Assembly: GCA_029207755.1 (NCBI GenBank) | Contig: JARCOQ010000008.1 | Coordinates: 30,602,521-30,666,520, forward strand | Length of the DNA: 64,000 nt | Reading direction: 5' to 3' | DNA from: Chamaea fasciata | Lineage: Eukaryota > Chordata > Aves > Passeriformes > Sylviidae | Part shown: positions 37,881 to 48,743 of the stretch, one piece after another | How the letters are laid out: each line of letters begins with the position of its first letter | Position numbering within the stretch: the first letter of the stretch is position 1 | Translations under genes and position numbers: made by a program | Notes under the pieces: generated by a model | What the model was told of the DNA's origin: nothing | The model's input: only the letters and a program-made list of their open reading frames with translations | The model's database searches: none

Positions 37881-38160
37881 GGTCAGCCCCGCGTTTGTCT
37901 TCGGGAGCTGTTTGCATGTGTGCACAGAGGGAGCCCCGAGGGCACGGCGGAGGTGACCGTTCCCTGCCGAGAGCCGTGGCTGATAACGGGAAGGGGAAGA
38001 GGCGATCAGAGGGGTTACAAGGCGTGCCTGACGCATCGCTGTGTCCCGAGCAGCGGCATCCACGGCAGCCTATCGCAGCTCCGGGAACGCGGGAATCAGC
38101 ATCGCGCTGGAAATGAATGGTTGGTGCGGGCGCCCCGGTAAGGTGAGACGCGCATCGCGG
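37881..38160. promoter_or_regulatory. Isolated CpG-island-like segment
   Basis: About 30 CpGs in about 280 bp by hand count, with GC content visibly near 60% and observed/expected CpG near 1, in a window that is otherwise CpG-poor. Clusters include CGCGG, ATCGCGCTGG and GACGCGCATCGCGG. Two donor-like sequences close it: GTAAGG at 38138 and GTGAGA at 38143. No convincing protein frame is present. Established knowledge: such orphan CpG islands often mark promoters of non-coding RNAs or developmental enhancers. Which applies here is inference. Confidence 0.6.
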
Positions 38161-38576
38161 TGATTAGCTGGGCCGGTACTAAGGAACATTAGGAATTCAC
38201 TTCTGCCGCTCTGATTGGTAATTAAGTGACTCGTCTACTGGCCGACAGTCCTGTATGCTTCCCCAGGCAGTTGTTAGTTCTTGGAAAACCACTCCTGACA
38301 AAATGAGGTTTGCCCTTGGTACACAGATAATGAGACTCAGCTTGACAGGTGTGGCGCGATTAGAGCGCGGCTCTCCCGCTACAGCCACTCGTGGTAAACA
38401 CACTCATTACAACCCGCCGGTCCCCGGAGGCAAAGCATGTTTGACATTATTAATTGGCTTTTCTGTATAAGGAGTCAAATAGATGAAAAGGTTTATCAAG
38501 CTGAAATAATTAATTTTGCCTGAATTCGCTGACAGTTCAGTTCTCTCGCAAAAGACCATTTTAAGGGTTTGGTGTC
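38161..38576. promoter_or_regulatory. Candidate conserved regulatory element, CpG-retaining part
   Basis: The sequence is dense in transcription-factor-like motifs: GATTGG (38213, inverted CCAAT), TTAAGTG (38222-38228, NKX2-type), TGACAG (38343-38348, TALE-type) overlapping AGGTGTG (38347-38353, T-box-like), GATTA (38358-38362) inside a GCGC...GCGC frame, and TATTAATTGG near 38447. CpGs persist beside AT-rich motifs, as in many vertebrate developmental enhancers. Deep conservation is suspected and not shown. Confidence 0.45.
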
Positions 38577-38600
38577 TTTTTTTTTTTCCCTTTTTTTTTT
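38577..38600. repeat. T11-CCC-T10 tract
   Basis: Two long T runs are separated by CCC. This simple low-complexity DNA divides the two halves of the regulatory-looking block. Confidence 0.9.
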
Positions 38601-39020
38601 GAATTTCGAAGTTCAAAAGACATAATAGGGGCGAAAGTGGAGCTTTTTTAGTAAATTATAATTAAAAGGAATTTAATTAATTTAGACCTGAAAAAAGGGT
38701 GTGTGCGGGGGGGAACTCCTATCTTTGTCTATACAGAGGTGTAGATGGTAGAACATATCATGGCTTAATAATGCATTAATTTTAATCTAATCAAAATATA
38801 ATAAAAGAGGTAATTATGTTTAAAAATTATCATGCTCCAATATTGGTATATTTAAACACTTAATACTTACGCTGCTTCCAGTTAGTAAAAGTTGTAATTG
38901 TTGCGCTCAAATTTAGCTTATTTAATGATAGGGCTTATATTCATGAGGTTAATTGAATAAATCATTGTAATAACTCATGGTGAAACTGTGATTATCTATT
39001 AGGTTCTAATTTTTCTTTCA
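38601..39020. promoter_or_regulatory. Candidate conserved regulatory element, AT-rich part
   Basis: About 420 bp with closely packed homeodomain-type cores: TTATAATTAAAAGG, AATTTAATTAATTTAG, the perfect palindrome TAATGCATTA (38769-38778), GAGGTAATTATG, GGTTAATTGAATAAATCATT and GTGATTATC. There is no simple repeat structure, so the AT richness is not microsatellite decay. I infer an enhancer-like element continuing from the CpG-rich segment upstream. Confidence 0.45.
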
Positions 39021-40500
39021 AAAGGAGGAAAAAAAAACCCCTCAGAAATTATTTTTCTTGGTTTTTCTTCCCAAATGGCAGCAGATATTCTTCTCAAAAA
39101 ACTTGAAGCTAGCATTTCATTTAAAAAAAACCCCAAACATATTTCTCATACACTTTTCAAATTACACACTCTGCAGTTTATTTAGCTTTTTATAAGCATG
39201 TCAAGGTCACTTAGCAAATGTTTTAAGCCTTCCACACTAAGCCATCCAGATAGTTTGTAATTATGTGTATCAGTCTGTTTAGAAGCCCTTCTGTATTAAT
39301 GAATTTTTTTTTCCTTTTAAATTCAGAGCCATAAGATTTGAAAGTTCAGGAAAGTGCCTATAATATGGAAGTAAAAAAGAAATAGATAACCTGGGAAGAG
39401 CAAGTGGGTCAACAATTCCTTTTGCTTTTTAATATGTCTTCTGATGCACTTATTTGAAGATTTTAAAAGGACAGTTTCACACCCATCTTTTAAAAATCCT
39501 TTTGACCTTTTCTGACAGATATGTAAGCATACCACTGAGCAAAGCAATGTAAAAACTTCACCAGTAAACCAGTTGGTGTTGCTGAAGTCTCAGTGGCCCA
39601 TGGCCATCAGATCATTTCACTTCATATGGAGTGTCGACTGTTCCAGAACAAAATGTTTCAAAACAGCAACAAACGAGTTTTTCTACATTTAAAGCTGACC
39701 CTCTACTATCAAACACTCCAGAGTTTGTTCAAGGGTGCTACAATCCAGCACCAGCTATTTGTCCCTGTTACACAGAGAAATTTAGAAAGCATTGATTATT
39801 GACCTAGAAGAGCCTGGCAGTCCATGAGTATCATATGCCAGCATGTCAATATTTTTGTTATTGGTCAAGAATATTTGTAAATTTCATAGTCTCTCATGTC
39901 CACATAAATGTATTTGTAGGAGACTGATGGGAACGTAGAAAACCAGTATTACATCTCTAACAGTGGAAGGAAACCCACCAGTCTGTTTCCATGGAGGAAA
40001 ATACAGCTTCCCCTGGAGAGGGCAACAGATGGGCTCCTGGGGGTACCTCACAGTCCCGTCCCTGGTGTGACCCACTCATCCTTGTGAACCCACGAGGGCT
40101 GTAGGAAACACAGAGAAAGAGGGGAAAGCAGAGGCACCTACTTAAAAAGTCACCCCCAGAATAAGAAATCTTATTTGAAACCTAATATTTGCCTTGCACA
40201 GTAGCAAATTGTAATATTTACCAACAACTTAGCATTTGGTTCCAGAAATGTCATCCTCCAAAGATGCAAACATCTGTGCACTCACAGTGGAATAGTCAGC
40301 AAATGCATCAAAGGGATAAGAAAATAAGACCATTCGTTAACAGCATCACTTTCTCCCTTTGCCACATTTAATGATACTTATCATATTTTATACTTGCATG
40401 TACTGTGTTAAACTTACTAATTGGCTACATAATAAAGCTCAAAGGACATTACGTTTAAGTAACTGGTGAACTGAGAATCAGGAGAGAGGAACAGAAATGA
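39021..40500. other. Gene-free AT-rich non-coding stretch
   Basis: No gene is recognised. A-run/C-run junctions lie at 39029-39041 and 39123-39134. A segment near 39230-39290 (ACACTAAGCCATCCAGATAG, then GTAATTATGTG) looks regulatory-like. Confidence 0.5.
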
Positions 40501-41120
40501 TGGGTGCGAGCTGATCTCTGCTTATTGACCAAGATTCTGAAGATTTTAGTTGGCATTTTCCATAAGTAGCTTTAATTCTTGTGTCTTGCAGAAATGAATT
40601 CGTATGCTAATTCTAAAAGTAATTTATTTGGGATTTGTAATGACTTATCTCGCACTAATAAATCCTGTCTTAAAAAATCTGGCAAAAACCCCACACACAA
40701 CTAAAGTAAAGACTCCAAAGCCACAGAACACATTGTTCTGCTGACAGATTTAATAGCTCTACATCTTATAATTCTGGGTTTCAATAATTTTGTTTGATAA
40801 AATCCTCACACTTAGAAGGATTCTGTGTCAATGTGGTCAGTAGAAGAATATCCTGGGGGAAGCACATCTGCCCAGCACCTCCCTTTCATTCATTAACCCA
40901 CCAGGGGCTAACACTAATTAGATCAGGCTGCTCATTTTAAGCTGATAATTGATTTAAATAGGTTGCTCATTTAAAATAGAATAAAAACCTGCTAAACATT
41001 TGGTGCTTGGGTTTTTTTCATCTGCAACTTTCAATTGCTTGTGCAATGTAGCATAAAATGTAGAGGTCTCCCTTTGCTAAAAAGGCCATAAAATTAATTA
41101 CAATGAGTATGAATTGTGTA
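40501..41120. promoter_or_regulatory. Candidate conserved AT-rich element
   Basis: This non-repetitive AT-rich segment carries many TAAT-type cores (ATGCTAATTC, CACTAATTAGATC, GCTGATAATTGATTTAAAT, AAAATTAATTACAATGAG). It also has a 35 bp-spaced direct repeat, GGCTGCTCATTTTAA (40926-40940) and GGTTGCTCATTTAAA (40961-40975). The texture resembles vertebrate conserved non-coding elements. Conservation itself is not testable here. Confidence 0.35.
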
Positions 41121-44060
41121 GGGTGAGGGGGTGGAGGAAAATGTGTGCTGGAGTTAACTGCTGATGACTAACTAATAATCACAAGCAATAGAGCTTGTTT
41201 CTTTTCAGCAGAATTTTTAAAGTAACTTGGATAGTTGAACCACTCAGTGTTACAGACTTATATCCCAGAAGAGAAGAAAGAGTTTAGCGCATCCAGAGAT
41301 GCTTCTCACATCTTCTAAACTGCCATTGCTGGGTGCAAAAACATTATCACATACTGCTAGTGGTTTCTATTGTCTCAGCTAATTAATTTCTCAGATTAAT
41401 TAATATCTCAGCCTCTGTCCAAGCATATAAGTACAAAGTCTTAATTTTGTTGTTAGGACGGTATCAGTCCTCAGCCAACATAAAAATATTCACTAGGTGA
41501 AGTTGCCCGTCAAAATGCTTTAGTTACACGTGTCCATAATTTGTCACTCATTTCTTACAAATCTAAATAAATCATGATCTTCTCAGCCAACTATAACTAT
41601 GTTTGTTTGTACAAGGCTCAGACTTCAGCCCAGGATAATACCCGGAATTTGCTGTTTATTTACCTGCTGAAGACTCTGTATCTGCAAGCTGGTGCACACA
41701 CACGCACAAGACAAAACAAGTAACAGCAGGTACAGCTAGGCTGAAATAGCAACTCCTGACAAAGCTGCACGATTACCAGAGGACAGAAATAAAAGCAACT
41801 GTGAGATGCAGATTGTCAGCACCACTATTTTATTTTTAATCCTGCTTAATAAAGCCAAGTCCCTGCCACTCCATCTGCTGCTGCGGCCCCGCGTCATGCC
41901 CTGTTCGGGGGAGTCACCTCCACATCGCTGGAACCGCGTTTTCCCCCTTATAAAATCCTATTTCCAACAAATTCAGCCAGAGATCCAGACTCTGCAGTTT
42001 GGTGGGGTTCAAGGACTCTCTGCCTTGAAAAACTATTCAAGAGCACTCGCTAGTGGCTGCAGATGAAAACAGCGCCTTGGCAGGGCATCACCCAACCCGC
42101 TGCCTTCGTGCTTCTTCAAGTCCCAGCAAAGGCAGAAAGAAGACAATAAACACCTTTTCAATAATTCTCCATTCAGGCACCAGATCATTTTCTCAGTTGA
42201 TGGTAAATATGACATACCAGTAAGCAGTTTTTCAAGGCAACCAGCTGTGAAATATATCGAAAATAATACCAGTTTCTCAATCACTATCAAGGAATATTGA
42301 GGATAATTCAATTGCTTGCATTTTACATGAATGCTTGAACTTCTCTGTTCAGTTTTGAACAAAACCCATTTTAACAAAGCCTGCTTTTTTTTTAAAGGAA
42401 GATGCTAATTTATTCCCTTGCGTTTCAATTTGTCATTGAGCACATGCTTCTTGTGTTCTGCTGTTAGGTGCACTAATATCTAAGCATGCAGCACAAGAAA
42501 ATGCATGTGAGCAGTGAGTTGAATTGACAGTCAGCTGTAACAGGAGCACACAAATGGGATGAACTTAGTGGCCATACCATGGCAAAGCACCTGGTTTGGC
42601 TACACTGAAACTGCCAGTGGCAGAAGGACTCTGAAGGCAGACAACCAGGGTAACCAGGTAAAGCTGTGGTGACCAGAGCGGGTGATTTTATAAAGTTTTG
42701 CCACCACACCTCTCTAAATGGCAGTACCCTGTGTTGGTCACCCGTGGATGAGAGTGAGGACTGGCATCCTGGAGCACTGGGGTCGTGACAGCCACCAGGA
42801 GCCCGGCGAGTGGCACAGCGCAGGGCTCATGCTCAGGTACGGGTAACGCCGCCTTGCCAAGGGCCTCGGACTCCCCTCTGAACCACAGGGCTGTGGAGGA
42901 ACAGATTGCCAGCTAATGTGGAAAGCTGCCTGCTTCCTAGATTAACGATGAGGTAATTCAGAATTTACATATGTGTGGAGAGGGACTGTTTTGATCCCAA
43001 GGTAGTATATCTGTGATACAGTAACGCAGGCGATAGAGAAAAGGTGAAGCAAGAAGGTCAGATAAGAGGGGAGCGAAGTGTCTCTGGTGCCAGCACCAAG
43101 GAGAGACCTAACAAAGCACCAGGCCCAGCTCGGCGCTGAGCAGCAGCGTGGCTAGAACAAAAGAGATGTGGCTGAGCTGGGAAAAAGGGAGTGCACAGCG
43201 AGGAACATTGCAAAGGTCAGTGAAGCGGTTTGCACAGCTGTGCTTCCAAGTGGGCTCCTCTCGCCCCAAGCCCTGGCCCCTGACATTTCGGTAGCTGAAA
43301 ACCAGGCTCTGCTGCTGCCTTTTCACTGGCCTCAGCACTGTCCAGTGCCACTGGGAGCTGAGAGCTTTTAGCTGGGGGAGGCTAAATGCACTTGACTCCC
43401 CTTAGCCCTGTGTTTGAGGAGCTTTGACGTGTTTGCTCCCATCGCAGCCAGTTGGATGTGGCTCCTCAGGTCTGAGTCCTGGGGAGGCAAAGGGATTTGC
43501 CAGTGATAGCATGGGCAGTTGGCAGCAGAGAAGGGAATTGCTGCTGACCCCAGGCAAACATTCTGAGCAAGGCAGTGTCCTCCCCTAGTACAGGACTGGG
43601 GCTGGAAACAGAGCAAACAGGCTCACATTCATCCACTGAACTCTCAGTGATGAGACAGGAGCCGATGGCAGAGAAGCCACCAGCTGCACAGTGAAAACAC
43701 AGCATTATTCCTGAATCCCAGTATATAAAAAATACATAATTTTAATACTGGTTGTTTTGGGGGAAGGAAGCTTGAAACACCAAAATTTCTCTGTTACATT
43801 TGGATTAAGATTTGTATTATCTATCCCATTTGGTGTAGCAAAGATAATTGCGCTACAGAAACAGTAAAAAAAAAACAACCCAAGTTCTTTTGCACAACAT
43901 ATGGTCTAAGCAGAAAGGTAAGTGGGAATAGCTTAAACTCCAGGACACCAGTTCCTCCCCATTCAGAAAATCCTGGCATGCTGAACTTGATAGTGATAAG
44001 CATCTTCTGCCACTGTATGTCCAGAGATGTATGTATAAGTGAAGGCCAGTGTACTTACAG
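41121..44060. other. Gene-free stretch with two small CpG clusters
   Basis: No gene is recognised. Short CpG-enriched patches occur at about 41880-41945 (about seven CpGs) and 42779-42880 (about nine CpGs, ending near a donor-like CAGGTACGG). A TCTCAG/TAATTAAT repeat lies at 41373-41411. The sequence around 43060-43700 is GC-richer with overlapping unrecognised frames. Confidence 0.5.
41373..41411. repeat. Three TCTCAG units with TAATTAAT spacers
   Basis: TCTCAG occurs at 41373, 41389 and 41406. The two spacers are CTAATTAATT and ATTAATTAATA, each holding a TAATTAAT double homeodomain core. This is a small structured repeat, possibly a dimeric homeodomain target. Confidence 0.65.
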
Positions 44061-44092
44061 TAATAATAATAGTAATAATAATAAAAAATAAT
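44061..44092. repeat. (TAA)n microsatellite
   Basis: Imperfect TAA repeat with one TAG interruption and an A-rich end. Confidence 0.85.
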
Positions 44093-44166
44093 GTGGCATC
44101 AAACTGAGTGCCAGAACAGCCAGTCATCCAATATGTATCTTGCCTCCTATTTTTTCATGCTTTCCC

Positions 44167-44199
44167 TCTTTTTTTTTTTATTTTTTTAAATTTTTTTTA
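44167..44199. repeat. T-rich low-complexity tract
   Basis: T runs interrupted by A and AAA. Confidence 0.85.
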
Positions 44200-47112
44200 G
44201 CTGTCTCTTCTATTTTTGCTATCTTCCTTTTCTATTTGGTACATTTCAATGTCTGAGGTTTTTTTAGAATACTTTCCCATTATGTATCTTTTAATTTTGC
44301 TGCCATTTCTCTCCTCTCTCTACACAAGCCTTCAGCTTGATATGCAACTTCTTACTGTCTTCAATTTTCCCTAAAAACAATTTTCTGTACAATCTCTGTT
44401 TCCAGCTCCTCTGATCATTTTTCTTAGTCTTATTTCTAATTTTTTTTTGTGACTTGAAGTATAATAATAATAATAATTACAACACTGTAAATACATTTCT
44501 TAGCTCCTTCAATTTCTGCTGCTAACTAGAACTGTTATTACGTCCCTTCGCCATTTCCTGAAGACCATTTTTAAACAAAACTCGCATCTTCAGTGGTGCT
44601 GACTTTCCTTGTTTTCCCTCTACAGTGGTAGGACAGATGGGGACACACCAGCTGGGGAGCTGATAAATCTTTCTGTGCTTCCATGAGAAAACAATCCAGA
44701 CTTCTGGGAAACCGAACCAGTTAGAAAATCCTGAGTATCATCTCAAGTTTAGGATATCCATTAGTAATCCCAGAAAAAGGCTTCTGCCTGGATCACTGCT
44801 GTAGTTTCAGTAAAGAGTACCAGAGACAAGGTTTACCACCAAATCCTCAAAGTAATTTCAGGCACAGATTTTGAAGAAGGTTGCCTGACTTAGAGGCAGT
44901 AATCTCCCTTGCATAAAAGTCCAGTGTCTTCTAGAGAGGAGGTAAGAAGATGACCATTAGGCAGAATTTCACTAACACTGCTTCGGATAAACATCAAGGA
45001 TTGAGGATTTTTAAGCGTTTCTCAGTCACAGTTCTTAGACTCAAGAGCACTTAAAGTGTGTATTTAAAAGATTTTTCCTTTCTGTTTCCTCTTTCTTCAA
45101 AAAGGAAGAGATTATGAGGACTTCAATTTTCTGATTGCTTATTTGTTTTTTACTTTTCATCCCGGGGGATTTAAATTACCTGTATTTCAGGGGCCAGCTC
45201 AGAAGAAACACACAACAGGAGCAGTGTGCTTGCAAGCAGATTGTGCAAATGTTTCTTTTGTGGTGTGTTTTCTTTTGTAGTGCTGTAGTCAGCGACTGCT
45301 CTGGATCCCATCCTAGGACACAAGCCAAGAATGAGAAATAAGGCTTCAAGCGAGACAACAATTCACAACCACAGTATTGTTTGACTTGGAATACTCACCG
45401 GGGTAAAACCTACAACAGGAATACAAGATGCTTTAAGTAGCAGGGGCTGATTTTAATCTTTCTGGTAGTTAGGGAGTCCACCCCGCCCAGCCCACGGAGC
45501 CAGGAGGGACCTGGCAAAGGGATTTCTTCCTGGCTATGTCAGCGAGGAAATGACAGCAGGAGCAAGAGTTGTGAAGCACCCAAGGTGATCAGCAGTGCAA
45601 GAAGGAAGCATATGAATATAGGCTTTGTTAGAGAAAAGGACTGTGCTATCAGCAAAAGTAAGCAGCAGCAGATGAAGATGAATGGTCAAAAGGGGGAAAA
45701 TTTACCTGTGTTTAGTCTCTAGGAGTTTCTAGTCAAAAACATACACATAGGCATGGCATGAGAAGGCAAAGACAAAACACTTTTGCTACAATATGGAAAC
45801 AAAAAATACAGGCAAAGGAAAACAGACACTGGGGGTTTCATTCTGCTTAAAAAAGGAGTAAGACATTAAAAACTGCTGCAAAATTCCAACATCAGAGTAG
45901 GACAAGAGAGCAACAGATAATAACCAACACCCCTGCTATGAAGTAGTATAACAGTTTTAGAAACATGTAGCCTAGATTTTAGAGTAAATTAGTGTAATAC
46001 AAAGCAAACACTCAAAGAACGCTCCATTTTACAATGCAGCTTTAAAATTATGTAGAAGACATTATGGTATAAAAATTGAAATTGGGAATATGCCACAAAT
46101 TACTGGTACAGGATGATATAAACTCCCTAATTTCCAGGGCTATTGTTGTTTGAGCTGTTCAGAAAATGTTGACAAAAATAAATTTTGATGAAAGAGAAAA
46201 CCTCTCTCAGAACAGTTTGCAATTTCCTAATCCAGCCCACACTCCCAGTTCCTGTCCATCTTTGAGAATGCTCTGGGTGGGATCCAAAGCCTGTGAAAGC
46301 AATGGACAGGATCCCACTGGCATTCAGCAGGTGGGACATGAATGCCAAGCCAGTGTCGGGATGCCTCTTGAAAGCCATATCTCTCACGGCAGATCCCAAG
46401 CATTGCATCTAGGCCTGAAATAATCCTCTGTAAAGCTAGCTACAAAGGCTTGGGGTGTTTTATGTTCACACTTGCTAGTGAAAATGAAATGGCAAATAGT
46501 AAATTTGTAAGGATGGCAATTACAAAATTGAAACAGCCCAGGCATATTCATTGGAAAAGTTATGTATTGCACTTTCCAAGGCGGGAATGCAAATTATCCT
46601 ATTCAGGAAGGCCCGGAGCTATCAGCTCAAGCAGTGCCTGTACCCTGGCCCTGCATCAACTGCAGTTTTACTGTCAGAGGGAGGCTGAAGCTCCCCAAGC
46701 TGGGATGCTCAGGCTGTGCAGAGGCTCCCATAGCCCACAGTGCATCCACAGGAGGCAGCCACCTCTCTGTCCAGCACCAACCCTGCAGTCAGTGTGTGCT
46801 TACCCAGCACGGGCAGGCCCTCTCCCCTTTCCCCCCTGAAATTCTGCATTAAGCAAAGCAGGAAGAGCAATGGGCAAGTCCTAGAGGAAAATGTTACAGT
46901 TTCAAACCTGTATTCACCATCCACCAGAGGCAGAAGGGAAAGGTGCAAGAGTCTCCTCACCTAACCTGTGCAGGCAATCCAGCCAGTCCTCTGGCACGTC
47001 CATGGCTAGGCTGTTTTCCAGAAGCAGCTGGTCTTTTGTCTCAGATGAAATTAATTTGTGTGAAAGGACAAAATTATCACTAAGGGCAATGGAATGCTAA
47101 AAGCAAGATTTA
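44200..47112. other. Gene-free non-coding stretch
   Basis: No gene is recognised. A second (TAA)n tract lies at 44460-44477. The region 46590-46850 is GC-richer and gives two overlapping unrecognised frames of about 96 and 129 codons. Confidence 0.5.
44460..44477. repeat. (TAA)n microsatellite
   Basis: Six TAA units, uninterrupted. Confidence 0.85.
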
Positions 47113-47150
47113 CAAAAAAAAACCAAAAAAACAAACCAACCCAAAACCAA
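47113..47150. repeat. A/C-rich low-complexity tract
   Basis: A runs alternate with CC and CCC on the plus strand, with no retroelement body beside them. Confidence 0.8.
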
Positions 47151-48700
47151 AGTGTTGTGGAAAAAGGTTGCAATTAGCTATTTTTCTGCAAATTAAAGGC
47201 TTACAAGCAGAAGAGGTTGAGGACATGAAGGACTCCTTGACTGCTCTTTGACTGAACACGATCCCAAGTGTACAAAACAGACACAGATAAAAAAAGGTGT
47301 AATTCCAAGGAAATGAAAAAATGGACAAAACTCAAATTAACATCACCTGCCATAAGCAGATTTTTAACCAGCCTCTTTTTTGACCACTGATCCAAAGCAA
47401 GAAGTTGCACAAGCTGTGGGTATAGCAAATGGCACGGGTTTTCTATCTCCTGGTTTGTCATGAGGTCTGATGGCACCTGGATGAGATTTTTTCAGGTTTC
47501 TGCCCTGGGTTCTCAGGTGAGATGCAGTCACCCTGAAGCCATTCTCCCTACCAGTGTCTTCTCAAGGAATTTTTTCCCTATCAAGCTACATTTGTTCACT
47601 ATTTTCACAGAATGTCTGGAATATTTATCCCCTCTCAGATTTATTAAAATGGGTCAGATTCAGAAACTGTTGCGGAAGACATGATATAAATTCACATAAA
47701 TAAATACAGACATGAATATTTGTCTACAGGGGTTTTTGTTGTTGTTTTGTTTCATTGTGGGGTTTTTTGCTGTTGTGAGGGAATCAGCTTAAAATGCTAT
47801 CTGGCGGAATGAGATTTCCTTCCATCAGTCACAGTGAACATGTTCTCCTATTTCATTCATAGTTCCAGGAAACAATAATAATTTTAGTAGGAAAGTTAAT
47901 CTGTCAGGATTATGGTATTCAAAATGAACTGCAAAGAGAAGTAGAGAACCATAAATGATAAATACATGTAAACTAATCACTGGTTTTATTTTACCAAGCC
48001 ACGGAAATATAAAATACTCAGCTCCAGGGAATCAAAATGGATTAAACAATATTTTTTAAAAAGAAATCTTTCATTTGTTTTATTCCAAGGTAATGAGTAA
48101 ATGCACAGGACAGTTCGGAAAGGAGATAATGCTCCTCAAAAGCCGATTTCCTTTTCCTGGCAACATATTCTAGCTGGAAAAGTGCTTGGATTAAGTAACT
48201 ACACTGACTGGCTGTCAATGCTGCAAAGCAACTTCACAAAGCCACCTTAGCTGCCCTGCTTATCCACAGTTATCTTTCAGTATTCAAAACTGTCAGGTAT
48301 ATTTTCTTCTCATGTGAAAACACAATTTCCTCTTCAAACTTCAGGTGAAACCTAGAGAGCAACCAGCCCAGCAGCTGAGGAATCCTGAGATTTGTCCCCC
48401 TTAAAGCCTTGGCAGCTCCTCGTGTCTTCCAGCACTCTCTGTGGGGATGATCTGGGACATCCAGACCATCACAAAAATATCACTGATCTGGCCGTTTCTG
48501 CTGGAGGGTAAGGGCACATCTAAGTGTTCATGGCAGACTGTAAGCAAGCTGGAAAGTAATTTTTTTTCTTTCAGTTTGAGGTGTATAATGAAGTTAGGGG
48601 GTCAGAGTTTGCTGAGTATGAATGGGAGGGGGGCTCCCAGGGAAATCAGGGATCTTAGGTAATTACCTGAACAGACATGCAAAGGAATTTTTATATTGCC
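47151..48700. other. Gene-free non-coding stretch
   Basis: No gene is recognised. It contains a G/T-rich tract at 47729-47775 with (GTT)n and two GGGG-T junctions. The rest is ordinary AT-rich DNA. Confidence 0.5.
47729..47775. repeat. G/T-rich tract with GGGGTTTTT junctions
   Basis: GGGGTTTTT (47729) is followed by three GTT units and a second GGGGTTTTTT (47759-47768). Confidence 0.75.
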
Positions 48701-48743
48701 AAAAAAAAAAAAAAAACAAAAAAAACAAAAAACCAAAAAAAAA
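48701..48743. repeat. A-rich tract (A16, then A runs broken by C)
   Basis: Sixteen A bases, then A runs separated by single or double C. No SINE or LINE body is recognised upstream. Confidence 0.9.

Noticed and set aside
37752..38141. 129-codon frame ending in the CpG-rich segment
   Set aside because: CpG- and GC-rich DNA has few stop codons, so several frames stay open on both strands. None resembles a protein I know.
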